From contig JAMKCH010005324.1 of the NCBI GenBank assembly GCA_023653785.1, forward strand, positions 1 through 64,000: a DNA stretch of 64,000 nt. Reading direction: 5' to 3'. The translations under genes were made by a program, and so were the position numbers. Below are positions 54,840 to 64,000 of this stretch, in pieces (position 1 is the stretch's first letter; each line of letters opens with the position of its first letter). The DNA is from Ophioderma brevispina. Lineage: Eukaryota > Echinodermata > Ophiuroidea > Amphilepidida > Ophiodermatidae. The notes under the pieces are model-generated. The model was not told the origin of the DNA. It made no database searches and worked only from the letters and a program-made list of their open reading frames with translations.

Positions 54840-55714
54840 GCATGGTCCTGTCTCTTGTGTACGTTAAGTTTCTGTAAGAATAGACCAAAAGGTGCAAATG
54901 TTGGAATCTATCCAAGTGTTATGCTCCAGAAAATAAAAATTAATAAAGTTAACAGAAGTTGATTGAAAATACTTAGAACCAGCCAGCTTATATAGTGACA
55001 AAGCATTGTATGAAAGCAGATCTTTGAAGAAAAAATGCTTGAGACTGTGACCAATAAAACGGCTAAATAAAGAGACGGAGAGGCATTTTATTGCACTAGA
55101 GTACATTACAACAGCCGTGTGTAATTCACATCATGTATATATACATTGCCTATGACATTTTCTTGTTCTCTTCCAACATTGGCTTTAGGCATGTCTGTTA
55201 TAATTAGAGTTGTGTGGTGAGGGGGAAAGGTTCAACGTATATTGTGTAATTACTTAGTAATGAAAGCATACTGGAAAACAATAAAATAAACCTTGCTCAT
55301 AAATTGATGTCAGCTTGTGTCAGATTATATGCCCCAGAGGGTGTAGGATATATGAAGGCCATATTTGTCAAATTGTGTGGTTCAGAAATCATGCTGATAT
55401 TAGAAAATCATTTAGGAAATTACATGCAGTGGTAAAGAATTGTAGGGTGAAACAAGTTAATATTCTAGAGGATAAAAATATTGCAGAGAACCAGGTTAGG
55501 AAAGGGTTAACAAACACGTCATGCAAACATGCACCTTTGTTTTTCTGTCGCCTGCCTTTGTGTCATCTGCCTTAAGGCAAGAAGACACATAGGGATCACT
55601 TTGTCCAATGTTGTAGTAGTCTGTTGATGATGTTGTAGTTTGTTGATAATTGTCTGTTGTTTGAAGTCTGTTGTGAAAAAGGGTTAACATTTGCCTGTAA
55701 TAACCGCATACTCC
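54840..55714. other. Unassigned sequence
   Basis: A plus-strand frame at 55315-55575 encodes basic residues (FRNHADIRKSFRKLHAVVKN) but no recognisable domain and no splice context. No repeat boundary found. Confidence 0.4.
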
Positions 55715-55960
55715 AATGGATTTAAACCAAACTTGAGTCATAGGTGCAGCATGGGATCCTTCATTTGTTGATGAGGTGAAAGGTCACATACCAATGTCAA
55801 AGGTCATGTGAGGTCAATTTTTAAGATAGGTTGAAAATGTAAAATCTTGGTTTATGGATATTACATGCAAACCATCATTTGTTCAAAGGTCACATATCAA
55901 TGTCAAATGTCATGAGGCCTATCATTCACAAACCGTGATGGCAGGCGACACTAGAGGCCT
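55715..55960 (+). repeat. R1-related GGTCA repeat fragment
   Basis: AAACCAAACTTGAGTCATAG and GCATGGGATCCTTCATTTG, then GATGAGGTGAAAGGTCA and CAATGTCAAAGGTCATG, match the R1 interior. It continues into the TTCACAAACCGTGATGGCAG phrase also seen near 3140. Ends are lost. Confidence 0.75.
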
Positions 55961-56489
55961 GCAATATATTTTTTTTTCACAATGCCTATTTCAGACTTTT
56001 ATTCATTTGTAATTTCTACATGTCTATTCATGTCCACACAGGACCAATCCATGAAGAATTGTAATCCCTCAGATATGACTGGGATGATTTGTCTCTCTGG
56101 ATGCATTTAATTCTCTTCCCCAATGATTTACTCCCTTGAAAATCTTATTGGATTCACCAAACCTCTTGACATTAGCCAAGTAAATGTAAGATGGTGTAAT
56201 ATGTGAAAACATCACCCTCTGGAGAGAAATCATTAATTGTCACATTGAAGTCTACCTGATCTATACATGTATAGTCAGTGCAGTGTCTACTCAAACCAAT
56301 CCCTTGATTGTCATGTGTGAGTGTGTTTGTGTGCATACGTATGTACGTTTGTGTGCATGCATGTGCGTATATGTGCATGCCTGAATGCAGGGTTGGCGTT
56401 AACAACTGAGGACCTAACACAAAAGAAATAATCCTCGAAAAGTTTTCCCATTGTGGTTTATTTCATCATATTAAACAATAGAAGATCTT
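55961..56489. other. Unassigned sequence with TG-rich stretch
   Basis: A GTGTGT/GCATGC-rich stretch lies at 56313-56385. Nothing else recognised. Confidence 0.45.
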
Positions 56490-56720
56490 GGGTTAGCACA
56501 GTGGGTCTTCCCTCGCTTCGCACCACTATGGTCCCAGGTTTGACCCTCGGTTGGGCCTGCGATTTCATGTGCGTTTGGTTTCCAGTCCATACTTGGCCTC
56601 GCAGGTTTTCTCCGGGTAGTCCGGTTTCCTCCTGCTTCTAAAACTGGGTTTGCTTCCCTAACATGTGAATTGAAATAAAATATCTGTGTGACATTAAAAT
56701 GACACAAGTTTTGATGTGTC
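56490..56720 (+). mobile_element. tRNA-related SINE with conserved central domain
   Basis: TTAGCACAGTGG (A-box position, 56493-56504) and GGTTTGACCCTC (B-box position, 56537-56548) define a decayed tRNA-like head. Downstream, GGTTTTCTCCGGGTAGTCCG and TTTCCTCC form the well-known central domain shared by unrelated-species SINEs. The tail contains CTCCTCCTCCTCC. I cannot assign the domain to a named superfamily from memory with confidence. Confidence 0.8.
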
Positions 56721-58576
56721 ATTAAATACTAATACCATCTCCTCCTCCTCCTCCATCATAACAAAAGGCAGATCTTTTGATGTCCTTGGAAGTGTAGGTA
56801 AAAAATTGTGTATGGTATGTGCGTGTGCATGTGTGCAAATTTAAGAAATACCTGAAATCATGAACTGATTGTTCTGAAATTATTTACAATGTCCTTTTAT
56901 GGAAGAAATTACTAAAAATCAAATATTTCTTGCAGCAAAAAAGAGTAGTCTCAAGTCTTTGTAAGTCTTCAAAGAATTCTTAGAAGGTTTATCCAGGGGC
57001 CACATTGTCAATGTTCTGAGAAATGTAAAAGGTGTACAATTGCTGCATTTTAACTCTTCAAAATAACATGATAAAGACAGTGCTCTCAAAAAGTGTAACT
57101 AACAGCAATTTTAAAATACACATGCCATCATAATCACAGTTTAAGTTTTAGTGGCAGGTCTGTAAAATTTAAGCAATTTAAATGAGTGAAAGATTTCACT
57201 GAACAGTAGAATTTGATGAAAACATTTGGCCTCTAAAGAGAACCGACTTCAATATAAAAGATATGAAGGCTCGAGGGTCATTTTTTAAAAGGCTCAGATA
57301 CTTAATGTAGGTCAAAACATTTATCCAGGGAGATGATCACAACTTGTCTGTATTATCCTAGTGATCAATGACTTCATTTCCCAGTGTGAAAATGATGTAG
57401 TATCTTATATTAGCATGCTGGGGGTTACACAAAATGTTGGTGAACAGTTAATCAACCATGAATATATAGGTGGGTTCATATTTATTGGGACAAAACTGTA
57501 TCACTTTCATTTGAGTATGGATGGTAATGCATTTTGTGAGAGACATTTAATGCTGAGTGGATTGTCACATGGATATGAAAATTGATGTTGGGTAAGATTT
57601 TGTCTTCTGGTGTTGGCACAGATTCAGAAAACCCTTTTCTGCCATGTACCATCTATACTGTTTTCCAGTAATGTTTTAGCTCAATTGGGAGCTGTTGGGC
57701 TTTGTCATCATTTTCTTAGAATTTGTTGTGCACAGAAAGATAATTTCTAAACTATTGCAAAAGTTGTATAAATTAGAAATGATGTCCGAAATTTGTGGCA
57801 TGGGTGCATTAAACAAAAATTTGTGATTATGAAGCACAGTGTACCCAAGCCCTTGAAGACAGGCCAAAAGTTTGTTTCCAGAATGTAACCCAAACATCTA
57901 AATGTAAAATGTGTTGTTTTAATTTTTTTTTAAATTGAAAAGGAATTTGAATAGATGACCAATTATTTGAGAAAATAATAACATTGCATTGAAAATGCAT
58001 TTGTGGTTAACCAGCACCTCTACCCTGGAAGGAGGATTGCGCCCCTCTGTTAGTCAAAATCCTCTTTTACCCCCATGTGAAATTACCTGTCTCTTTTGAG
58101 ATCAAGAAACAGGGAGCCCCATATAAAGCAGTGAGCTGTCTCCAGTACTGACTACCTACATGATTTAGCTACCTGGATATACAGGGCATAGGTACTTGTG
58201 AATGTGATTGGCATTAAACATCAACTTCTTGTTTGATGGAACTTGAAAACATGGAAAGTTTCTGAGGTCTGCCTGTTGGTTGGAATTTTTGAACTTATAT
58301 AAAAGGGTCAGTCAGGGATTTTAGTTGTGGGATGGTATTTCAAGTTATTGATTTGAGTGTTTGCTCACTGCCAAGTTAGGGTAGTTTGAGGCATTAAAGT
58401 AAAATTAAGATTAAAAGATTTTAGGTACAGGTAATAATTAAGGTCACGATTTCAATGTAGTATAGACTTCGAGAAGAAAAGGATTTAGTGCTTTAGGTTA
58501 GTTTTGAGCCTAAGGTTAACATTTAAAGATAGGGTGTAATAAAGAATTTGAAACTGGTTATTACATTGACAAAAAT
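56721..58576. other. Unassigned sequence
   Basis: Short frames (for example 57361-57585) have no domain. TTCTTGCAG acceptor-like sequence near 56936 and GTAAGTC 25 bases later is probably chance. No repeats recognised. Confidence 0.4.
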
Positions 58577-58684
58577 AGTATAATTATACTGTACCCTTTG
58601 CACCTCTATGGTATTATAACATCCTTATTCCATGGAATAAAGCACATGATACAGAGTATGCAAAGGGTAAAATGTAATTATACT
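58577..58684. mobile_element. Short foldback element
   Basis: AGTATAATTATACTGTACCC pairs with GGGTAAAATGTAATTATACT across a 108-bp span. A perfect central palindrome TTATTCCATGGAATAA lies in the middle. Non-coding; single copy. Confidence 0.75.
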
Positions 58685-58791
58685 GATAAAACTATTCCAT
58701 ATGACATCAAATTTGTTTATCTTCCCTTGCATTCCAGTGTAAGATGAAGAACAATTTCAACAAAGTCCTGCCGGAGCAGGACCGGAAGTAA

Positions 58792-59107
58792 AGGTGCTTG
58801 TTCTGATTTATTTCTTTTGTGTTCTCTACTTGATATGAGAGCCTGGCACTTGCACCAGTACCATGGGAAACAAACTTGCGGTTTTTATGGTAGAAGCAAC
58901 AATGCATATTGCAAAGCCCTATTCACTACTGTGCTAATATTGATGGTTAACCATTAAAACAGCATTCTTTTCGTTTATATCTTGGGAATGAAATGGATTT
59001 GAGGGCTCAAATTTCAGGTTGACAATGAGAAAAATATGGCCTTTCATCTGATATCAAAATTGATACTACTTCCGGGAGGGTCCCAAAGACGATCGGAACA
59101 CGCACCT
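58792..59107 (+). mobile_element. TTAA-type MITE, family 2
   Basis: Ends AGGTGCTTGTTC and GGAACACGCACCT. The right flank is TTAA (59108-59111) and the left flank is GTAA (58788-58791). The interior matches 22297-22632 almost throughout, with a ~15-bp deletion near TACTTCCGGGAGGGTCCC. A small hairpin GTCCTGCCGGAGCAGGAC precedes it. Confidence 0.9.
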
Positions 59108-61181
59108 TTAAAGAATACGTATTGAGGATATTCTCACTGAGCAGATATTCAATCAAATTTTGTGATCAATCGCGATCTGTAGACTTCAAATCAGCCACCA
59201 AATTTTAAATGTACAAGCTTGCAGGGAAATTGAGGAAATGGTTCCATATGGCATAATTAAATATTTCCACAATATCAGGGGTAAATGAAGAAGGGGTCTA
59301 TTGACTGAAGCCATATGATGTATGCTATCTATTAGTTACTCTACTTGCCTTTACTCCTATCCAAAACTAGCAATAATTACATTTTGCACAGAGTACTTAG
59401 TAGTGCATTCTTTCACTCCGACCTCTTTAAGCAATTTTCCTGTTTCAAGTGGCTTGTCGTTTCAGCATGGAAACTCAAAACCCATTGAAAATGGTTCATT
59501 TTTACGGTGCTGCTTTTAGTAGCATTTCATAAATGTTTTATTCTATCAATAACCATGGAGGTTGTCATAGGCGTCAATGGTGCGTCCTGACATGTTGAAG
59601 GTTGCATTGCATAGACAAGCTTTGTTTAAATTTTAAATAATGAATTGGATGACCTACATCTTGTTCATGCTAATTGGGTAATGATAAATAATTTTGGTGC
59701 ACTCTTGATAATTCAGTTTGTTTGTGAGAGAATAATGCAAGAACTGGTCATATAGATAGTGCTAGTATCAATAAAATAAATAGTTGGAGCATTATTTTTT
59801 CTATTTCAAAACCTGAAATTTATGGTCATATTTCTCTGTTGCAGCTTATTTTTGGTTATGTTTATGTTTGGGCTTACCGCATAAAAGTGAAGAACAAACT
59901 TAACCTACTAAGCAATACCTTCTTTTTTTACGGAATTTCTGATTGGATGATTAAATTATATTTTAATTTCAATAACCAATTGAAATGCAGCTAAAAGACG
60001 TTTGGTTTGAATGTTATGAGCAAAATGTGACCCAGTTTGGTCGACCAGTATTTTACACAGAAATGGACCTCACAAAATCACATTTTTAGCTCTAACATCA
60101 AATCAGATTGAAATATTGGGGTGAAACTTTACAGATGGGATTATGGGGGGTCAAGCCCTTTTAATCAAGATAAAAACTTTAATTAATTTAGGTTATTCCA
60201 CTTTAAACTAATGATACTATTTCTGCTTATTTTCACCTTAACATTTCAATGGTACTTTTAGGGGATTTGGGGTATTTTGTTCTTCATATGGCAAGAAGCA
60301 AAAATTAAATTATTATAAAATCCACTTTTGTAAAATTATTCTGTCCAATGTCGTATGTGTACAACTTATATTTGCAAAATTTCAAAATTGCATTTAGGAA
60401 CGTCATATACCCATCAATTAACTTTCCATAGCATTTTATAATTTGGAAATATAATTTATACGTGTATGCCAACATTTAGAGGGTGTGTGTGGTTTAAGGA
60501 TAATTTCAGGTGGTCATATGTAAATGGGGAGAGGGGTAACATAATTTGCTGGAGAAGGGGAATGATATTTCTGTTGTGCTGTTGTAATTAAACCCAGTGC
60601 ACACACGTGGGATACACATGCCCATGTCATCAACCTCCTGCATATGTATTTCTATGAAAGACATACAAGATGTGAATGTAATGTATGACTCAAAAGGACT
60701 ATTATGGTTTTTAAATCTTTGAATTAGTATTATGTGCATCATCAAACTGTGCAATTATGTAAATTGTGTGTCCTCTGAGTGAACTTGTCCAAGTGGCTGG
60801 TGAAGGGGTGGGGCTTAGTGTCGTTTAATGGGTGTTTTTTTGACGGTTTTATTTTTGAGTTTTTCACAAGCAGTTGTAGAGCAGATTTTAATATTTTTGC
60901 AATGTCATCTACTTATTGTATTTGTATACTAAATTAAGCCATTACAAAAATGCTCTGTATGATAAGAAAAGTGAAAATTAATTCCTCAAAAATATGCTAC
61001 TAAACAGAACATGAATGACTGGCTAGTCACAAAAATGAATTGACTTTTTCTCTGTTAAGAGAATGTGCATTTAATTTTTTTTCTGACTTAGTAAGTTAGA
61101 TATTTTAAAAATATACAGTAAGTTTTTGAGAAGTTGTTGTATGAATTTGATTGCCTTCAATTACTATATATATATACCACG
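59108..61181. other. Unassigned sequence with one acceptor-like site and open frame
   Basis: TTTCTCTGTTGCAG at 59831-59844 is a good acceptor. The frame starting at 59845 stays open 51 codons (LIFGYVYVWAYRIKVKNKLN ...) to a TAA, with a hydrophobic start then basic residues. It could be a terminal exon, but no poly(A) signal or partner exon is clear. The rest is unassigned AT-rich DNA. Confidence 0.35.
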
Positions 61182-61531
61182 TTTACACTGGACAAAAGCC
61201 ATCAACAAATTCACTTAAGTCATAATTGAATTCATTTCAGTGATGAGTGTTAACAGGTACAGTCACAAATATTCAAAAACTTGAATTTCAATGATGAACT
61301 TTATCCTAATTTATTTAGGAAGTGAATTTGATTAAGTCGTAATTGTATTACAACTCTTTGGAGTGTAAATGAAAGTCATAATTGATTTCAAGTTTACCAA
61401 AATGACGTGTAACCTAAGGCATAAATCATTTTTTGTGAATGTGAATATGGAACGGCTACAAATCAAATTAATTTATGCTAATCCTCAGTCATTATTGAAA
61501 GAAAAAATTTGAAGACTTTTGCCCAGTGTAT
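61182..61531. mobile_element. TIR element (TTTACACTGGACAAAAG termini)
   Basis: TTTACACTGGACAAAAG (61182-61198) and CTTTTGCCCAGTGTA (to about 61530) form imperfect inverted ends 350 bp apart. Internal GTCATAATTGA phrases are repeated. Non-coding, single copy. Confidence 0.7.
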
Positions 61532-61554
61532 CTTCATTTCCTTAATGTAAAGAA

Positions 61555-61720
61555 GTCGTTGTCGTCGTCATCCTCTCTTCCTCCTCTTCCTCCACCTTCT
61601 TGCTCTTCCGCCTCTTCCTCCTTCTCTTCTTCCTCCTCCTCCTTCTCTCCTCTCCTCCGCCTCCTCCTCTTCCTCAACTTTCCTCTACTTCTGGGCTCCT
61701 CCTCCTCCTCTTGGAGAGTG
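61555..61720 (+). repeat. CTC/CTT trinucleotide-rich polypyrimidine tract
   Basis: Begins with GTCGTCGTCAT then CCTCTTCCTCC-type units for about 165 bp. Simple-sequence DNA that creates Ser/Leu/Pro-only frames. Confidence 0.93.
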
Positions 61721-64000
61721 ATCAGGTGTCCAGTTACTTCATAAACCAGGAGCCTAGATTCTTTCAGTGCTGCTTTGTTTAGCCCCTGAACTACCTGCCA
61801 ACTGGCTTTAAAGAATACTATAGTCTGTTCAGTGTAAGGTGGAACATAACCTTATTTTATTGCCACTTACATTCTGCACATTTTGTCAGAGGAGAGGCTC
61901 CAAGCTACTATAGTACATTTACCCTAGGGTTGCATTATGACCTTGGTTTCCCTAGTGTTATCTAAGTGTTCTTTATCAGAGGTCATTGTTGTTTCATCTT
62001 ATAGTGAACACACTATAAATCATTTATTGAGCCAATTGGTGACATTGTAAGATTGAATAATTTGTGAAAAATGATTACTCAAATGAATGTGTAATTTCAG
62101 AAACACTAAGAAAGAGGGTTGAAGATACTTCTTGCACGATATTCTTCTAAATTTCCATTCTTGTAAAGCAATTTTGATGTTGTGAAACCCCTTTTACAAG
62201 AAGACCAGATGTTTCACATAATTAGAGTGAGCATTATGCACCATGCATTCCTAGGAGCAGTGTGTAACCTTGAGCAAATGCATGCAGCGATGAATAATGT
62301 TGTAACTTAACATATCACCTGCGCTCACAAAATTAACCAAACTACAACCATGTGAATAAAACATGTTTTAGTCATCTCCATTCAAGTATATTTTTTTATT
62401 TTAAAGAAGAGCCCATGAAAGACTACTTCACGGTGACTAAGCACACATCTCGAGGTTCATGGGAGAGTCTTTGCAATGTAGCTAAGTTGTCTCATGTTAA
62501 GTGCCTATTTATTAGGCCCTAGTGCCCTGAACATGTATACCTATTGTTACCTGTATGTCCCTTGAGACGCAAGTTCGCTGGGGTAACGTTTTAGAATCAT
62601 CTCAGAAATGACGCTTTCTCATCTTGTCATGTTAAGTTGATGTAACTTCTGTTATGTATTATGCCATCTTCAGCTCACTGCTCTTGTGACATCAAATGCA
62701 AGAGATAGTTGGCTTGTCAATCTTGCATTTGTCGTATTATGTGGAAATTTTTGGTTTATTTTAAATACTTTAAAAAAATCTCATGACATTAAAATTCAAT
62801 AAAATTAAACACTTGCTGGGAGTGACATTTCCTCAGTAACAAATTTCAACAAATCCGGTGTTTATGGCTTGAAAATGTATAAATTGATCAAAGCCAAAAT
62901 TGACTGCCGTGTGTATGTGTTTGTTTTACCTTAAAATTGGGCCAAATGGCCAGGTCCTAACAAAATTTTAACAATATTGTTATATTACTGACATGGATAA
63001 TGGTGCTGAAGTGCACCGAAAACTGGGTGGGGCGGGAAGGCGGATTGGGGATCAAAATTCCATGGGAATCCTTAGAAAACACTGAATACTTCGACACAAT
63101 TCACATGTAGAGAATAAAGTTATATCAGGTCAACACATTCAATGCTAGAATTATTTAAAACAAGACACTCCATACTGTAAAATCGGACTTACTCCGTAAT
63201 GTATAATCTGTGACGATATATGGTTTCCCCATTAGACGGTGGAGGGGGGAATCATCAATCAATATTTTATGAATATCGTAACTTTACAGAAACTAATTAC
63301 GGGAGTGCTAGTGCATGCACACAGACTGGGCAGGTCAAATCAATAGTCCCTCACAGAGAGTTGTTTTCTTATTTGTAATATCATAACGATACACTATGTA
63401 TTACAGTAGCCTTGTTGAAATTTTGATTGACATTGTGCGTTATGGTGCTCGCTGCTGGCTTTTAATGTGAAAACCCCAGGGGACGCATTACGCTATAAAG
63501 CTACAGTATATATTTTTAATCACCATAGTGTGTGAGTGTGTAGTGCATAGGTAACATTAGTTATTCAAGCTTATTAGAGTGCTAATAGCTGTGTTGACAT
63601 AGCCAACTCACACAGGTTGAGGCCTCACTGATGAAAAGTAGGTTAAGAACAGGATTTACTGAACTTCGTTGCTAGTGTAGGTGGTTAGGGAGGTGTATTT
63701 AAAGGTTCCTGGGGGAAAGACTATTTAGATCTTACTGTCAAATCAAATTCTCCACTCCTTTCACTTGACATTTGTAAGTAAATGTTCCACCCATGGCTAC
63801 CCACCCCTCATTCACAGCCCTACCATGGGATCTAAAATATTAAAAAAATACTATAAAACTATACTATCAGGATTTAACAACAATGCACCCATGCATCGGC
63901 ATATTTTTATCTCGCGAGGGCGACTAAATACGCTACGCTGACCCATCAGGTGCAGAGTTGTTAATTCCTGAGAATCACTGTGCATCATGGTTAAATATTT
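61721..64000. other. Unassigned sequence to the window end
   Basis: AT-rich DNA with no recognised element, RNA gene or exon over 2.3 kb. A GTAAGTAAAT donor-like site near 63773 has no partner. Confidence 0.45.

Noticed and set aside
61526..61782. Serine- and leucine-rich coding frames
   Set aside because: Created by the CTC/CTT polypyrimidine tract.

Overview
The window looks like a gene-poor stretch of an animal nuclear genome. It is AT-rich and packed with decayed interspersed repeats, with no operons, no bacterial ribosome-binding sites and no long convincing reading frame. The repeat mix suggests a marine invertebrate, probably a non-vertebrate deuterostome such as an echinoderm or hemichordate. 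That mix is tRNA-derived SINEs, 3' ends of non-LTR retrotransposons, many small terminal-inverted-repeat elements (MITEs) and dispersed repeats full of AGGTCA/TGACCT. The species assignment is an inference. No complete host gene, true tRNA, rRNA or CRISPR array could be supported.

Layout. 0-13 kb: CA-rich and polypurine tracts, MITEs at 1.7, 4.1, 9.9 and 10.5 kb, a SINE at 6.2 kb, and two copies (2.6 and 11.8 kb) of a dispersed repeat carrying AGGTCA direct repeats. 14-15 kb: two LINE coding fragments. 15.6-18.7 kb: a dense cluster of four TIR/foldback elements plus a 39-bp candidate microexon with near-consensus splice sites (17622-17660). 19.7-25.1 kb: three SINEs, four MITE/foldback copies, a pentanucleotide microsatellite, and a LINE 3' end nested in a long-TIR element. 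26-28.7 kb: a tRNA-like SINE, a LINE reverse-transcriptase remnant with a YADD box, a nested inverted repeat, and a second LINE remnant split by a MITE. 30.9-36.0 kb: a 2.3-kb tandem duplication plus a partial third copy, differing mostly by single-base indels. 36.5-41 kb: a TSD-flanked MITE, a G-rich higher-order minisatellite holding two TGACC arrays, an element with ~400-bp inverted arms, and a polypyrimidine tract. 41.0-45.8 kb: a CpG-richer reading frame, a tRNA-Leu-like relic, strongly A-rich low-complexity DNA, a poorly resolved patch, and an unrecognised minus-strand coding-like relic. 46-64 kb: mostly unassigned sequence with scattered MITEs, foldbacks and four tRNA-type SINEs, one with a perfect 15-bp target-site duplication.

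How the parts fit. The window does not encode a pathway; its content is a record of transposition. At least three short-element families (plus one fragment family) are flanked by TTAA, TTAA-like or mutated TTAA and begin AGG or AG, suggesting mobilisation by one or a few TTAA-targeting transposases. Nested insertions (MITE in LINE, LINE inside a long-TIR element) give relative ages. The clearest hints of a host gene are the microexon at 17.6 kb and, more weakly, reading frames near 41.2 kb, 45.5 kb and 59.8 kb.
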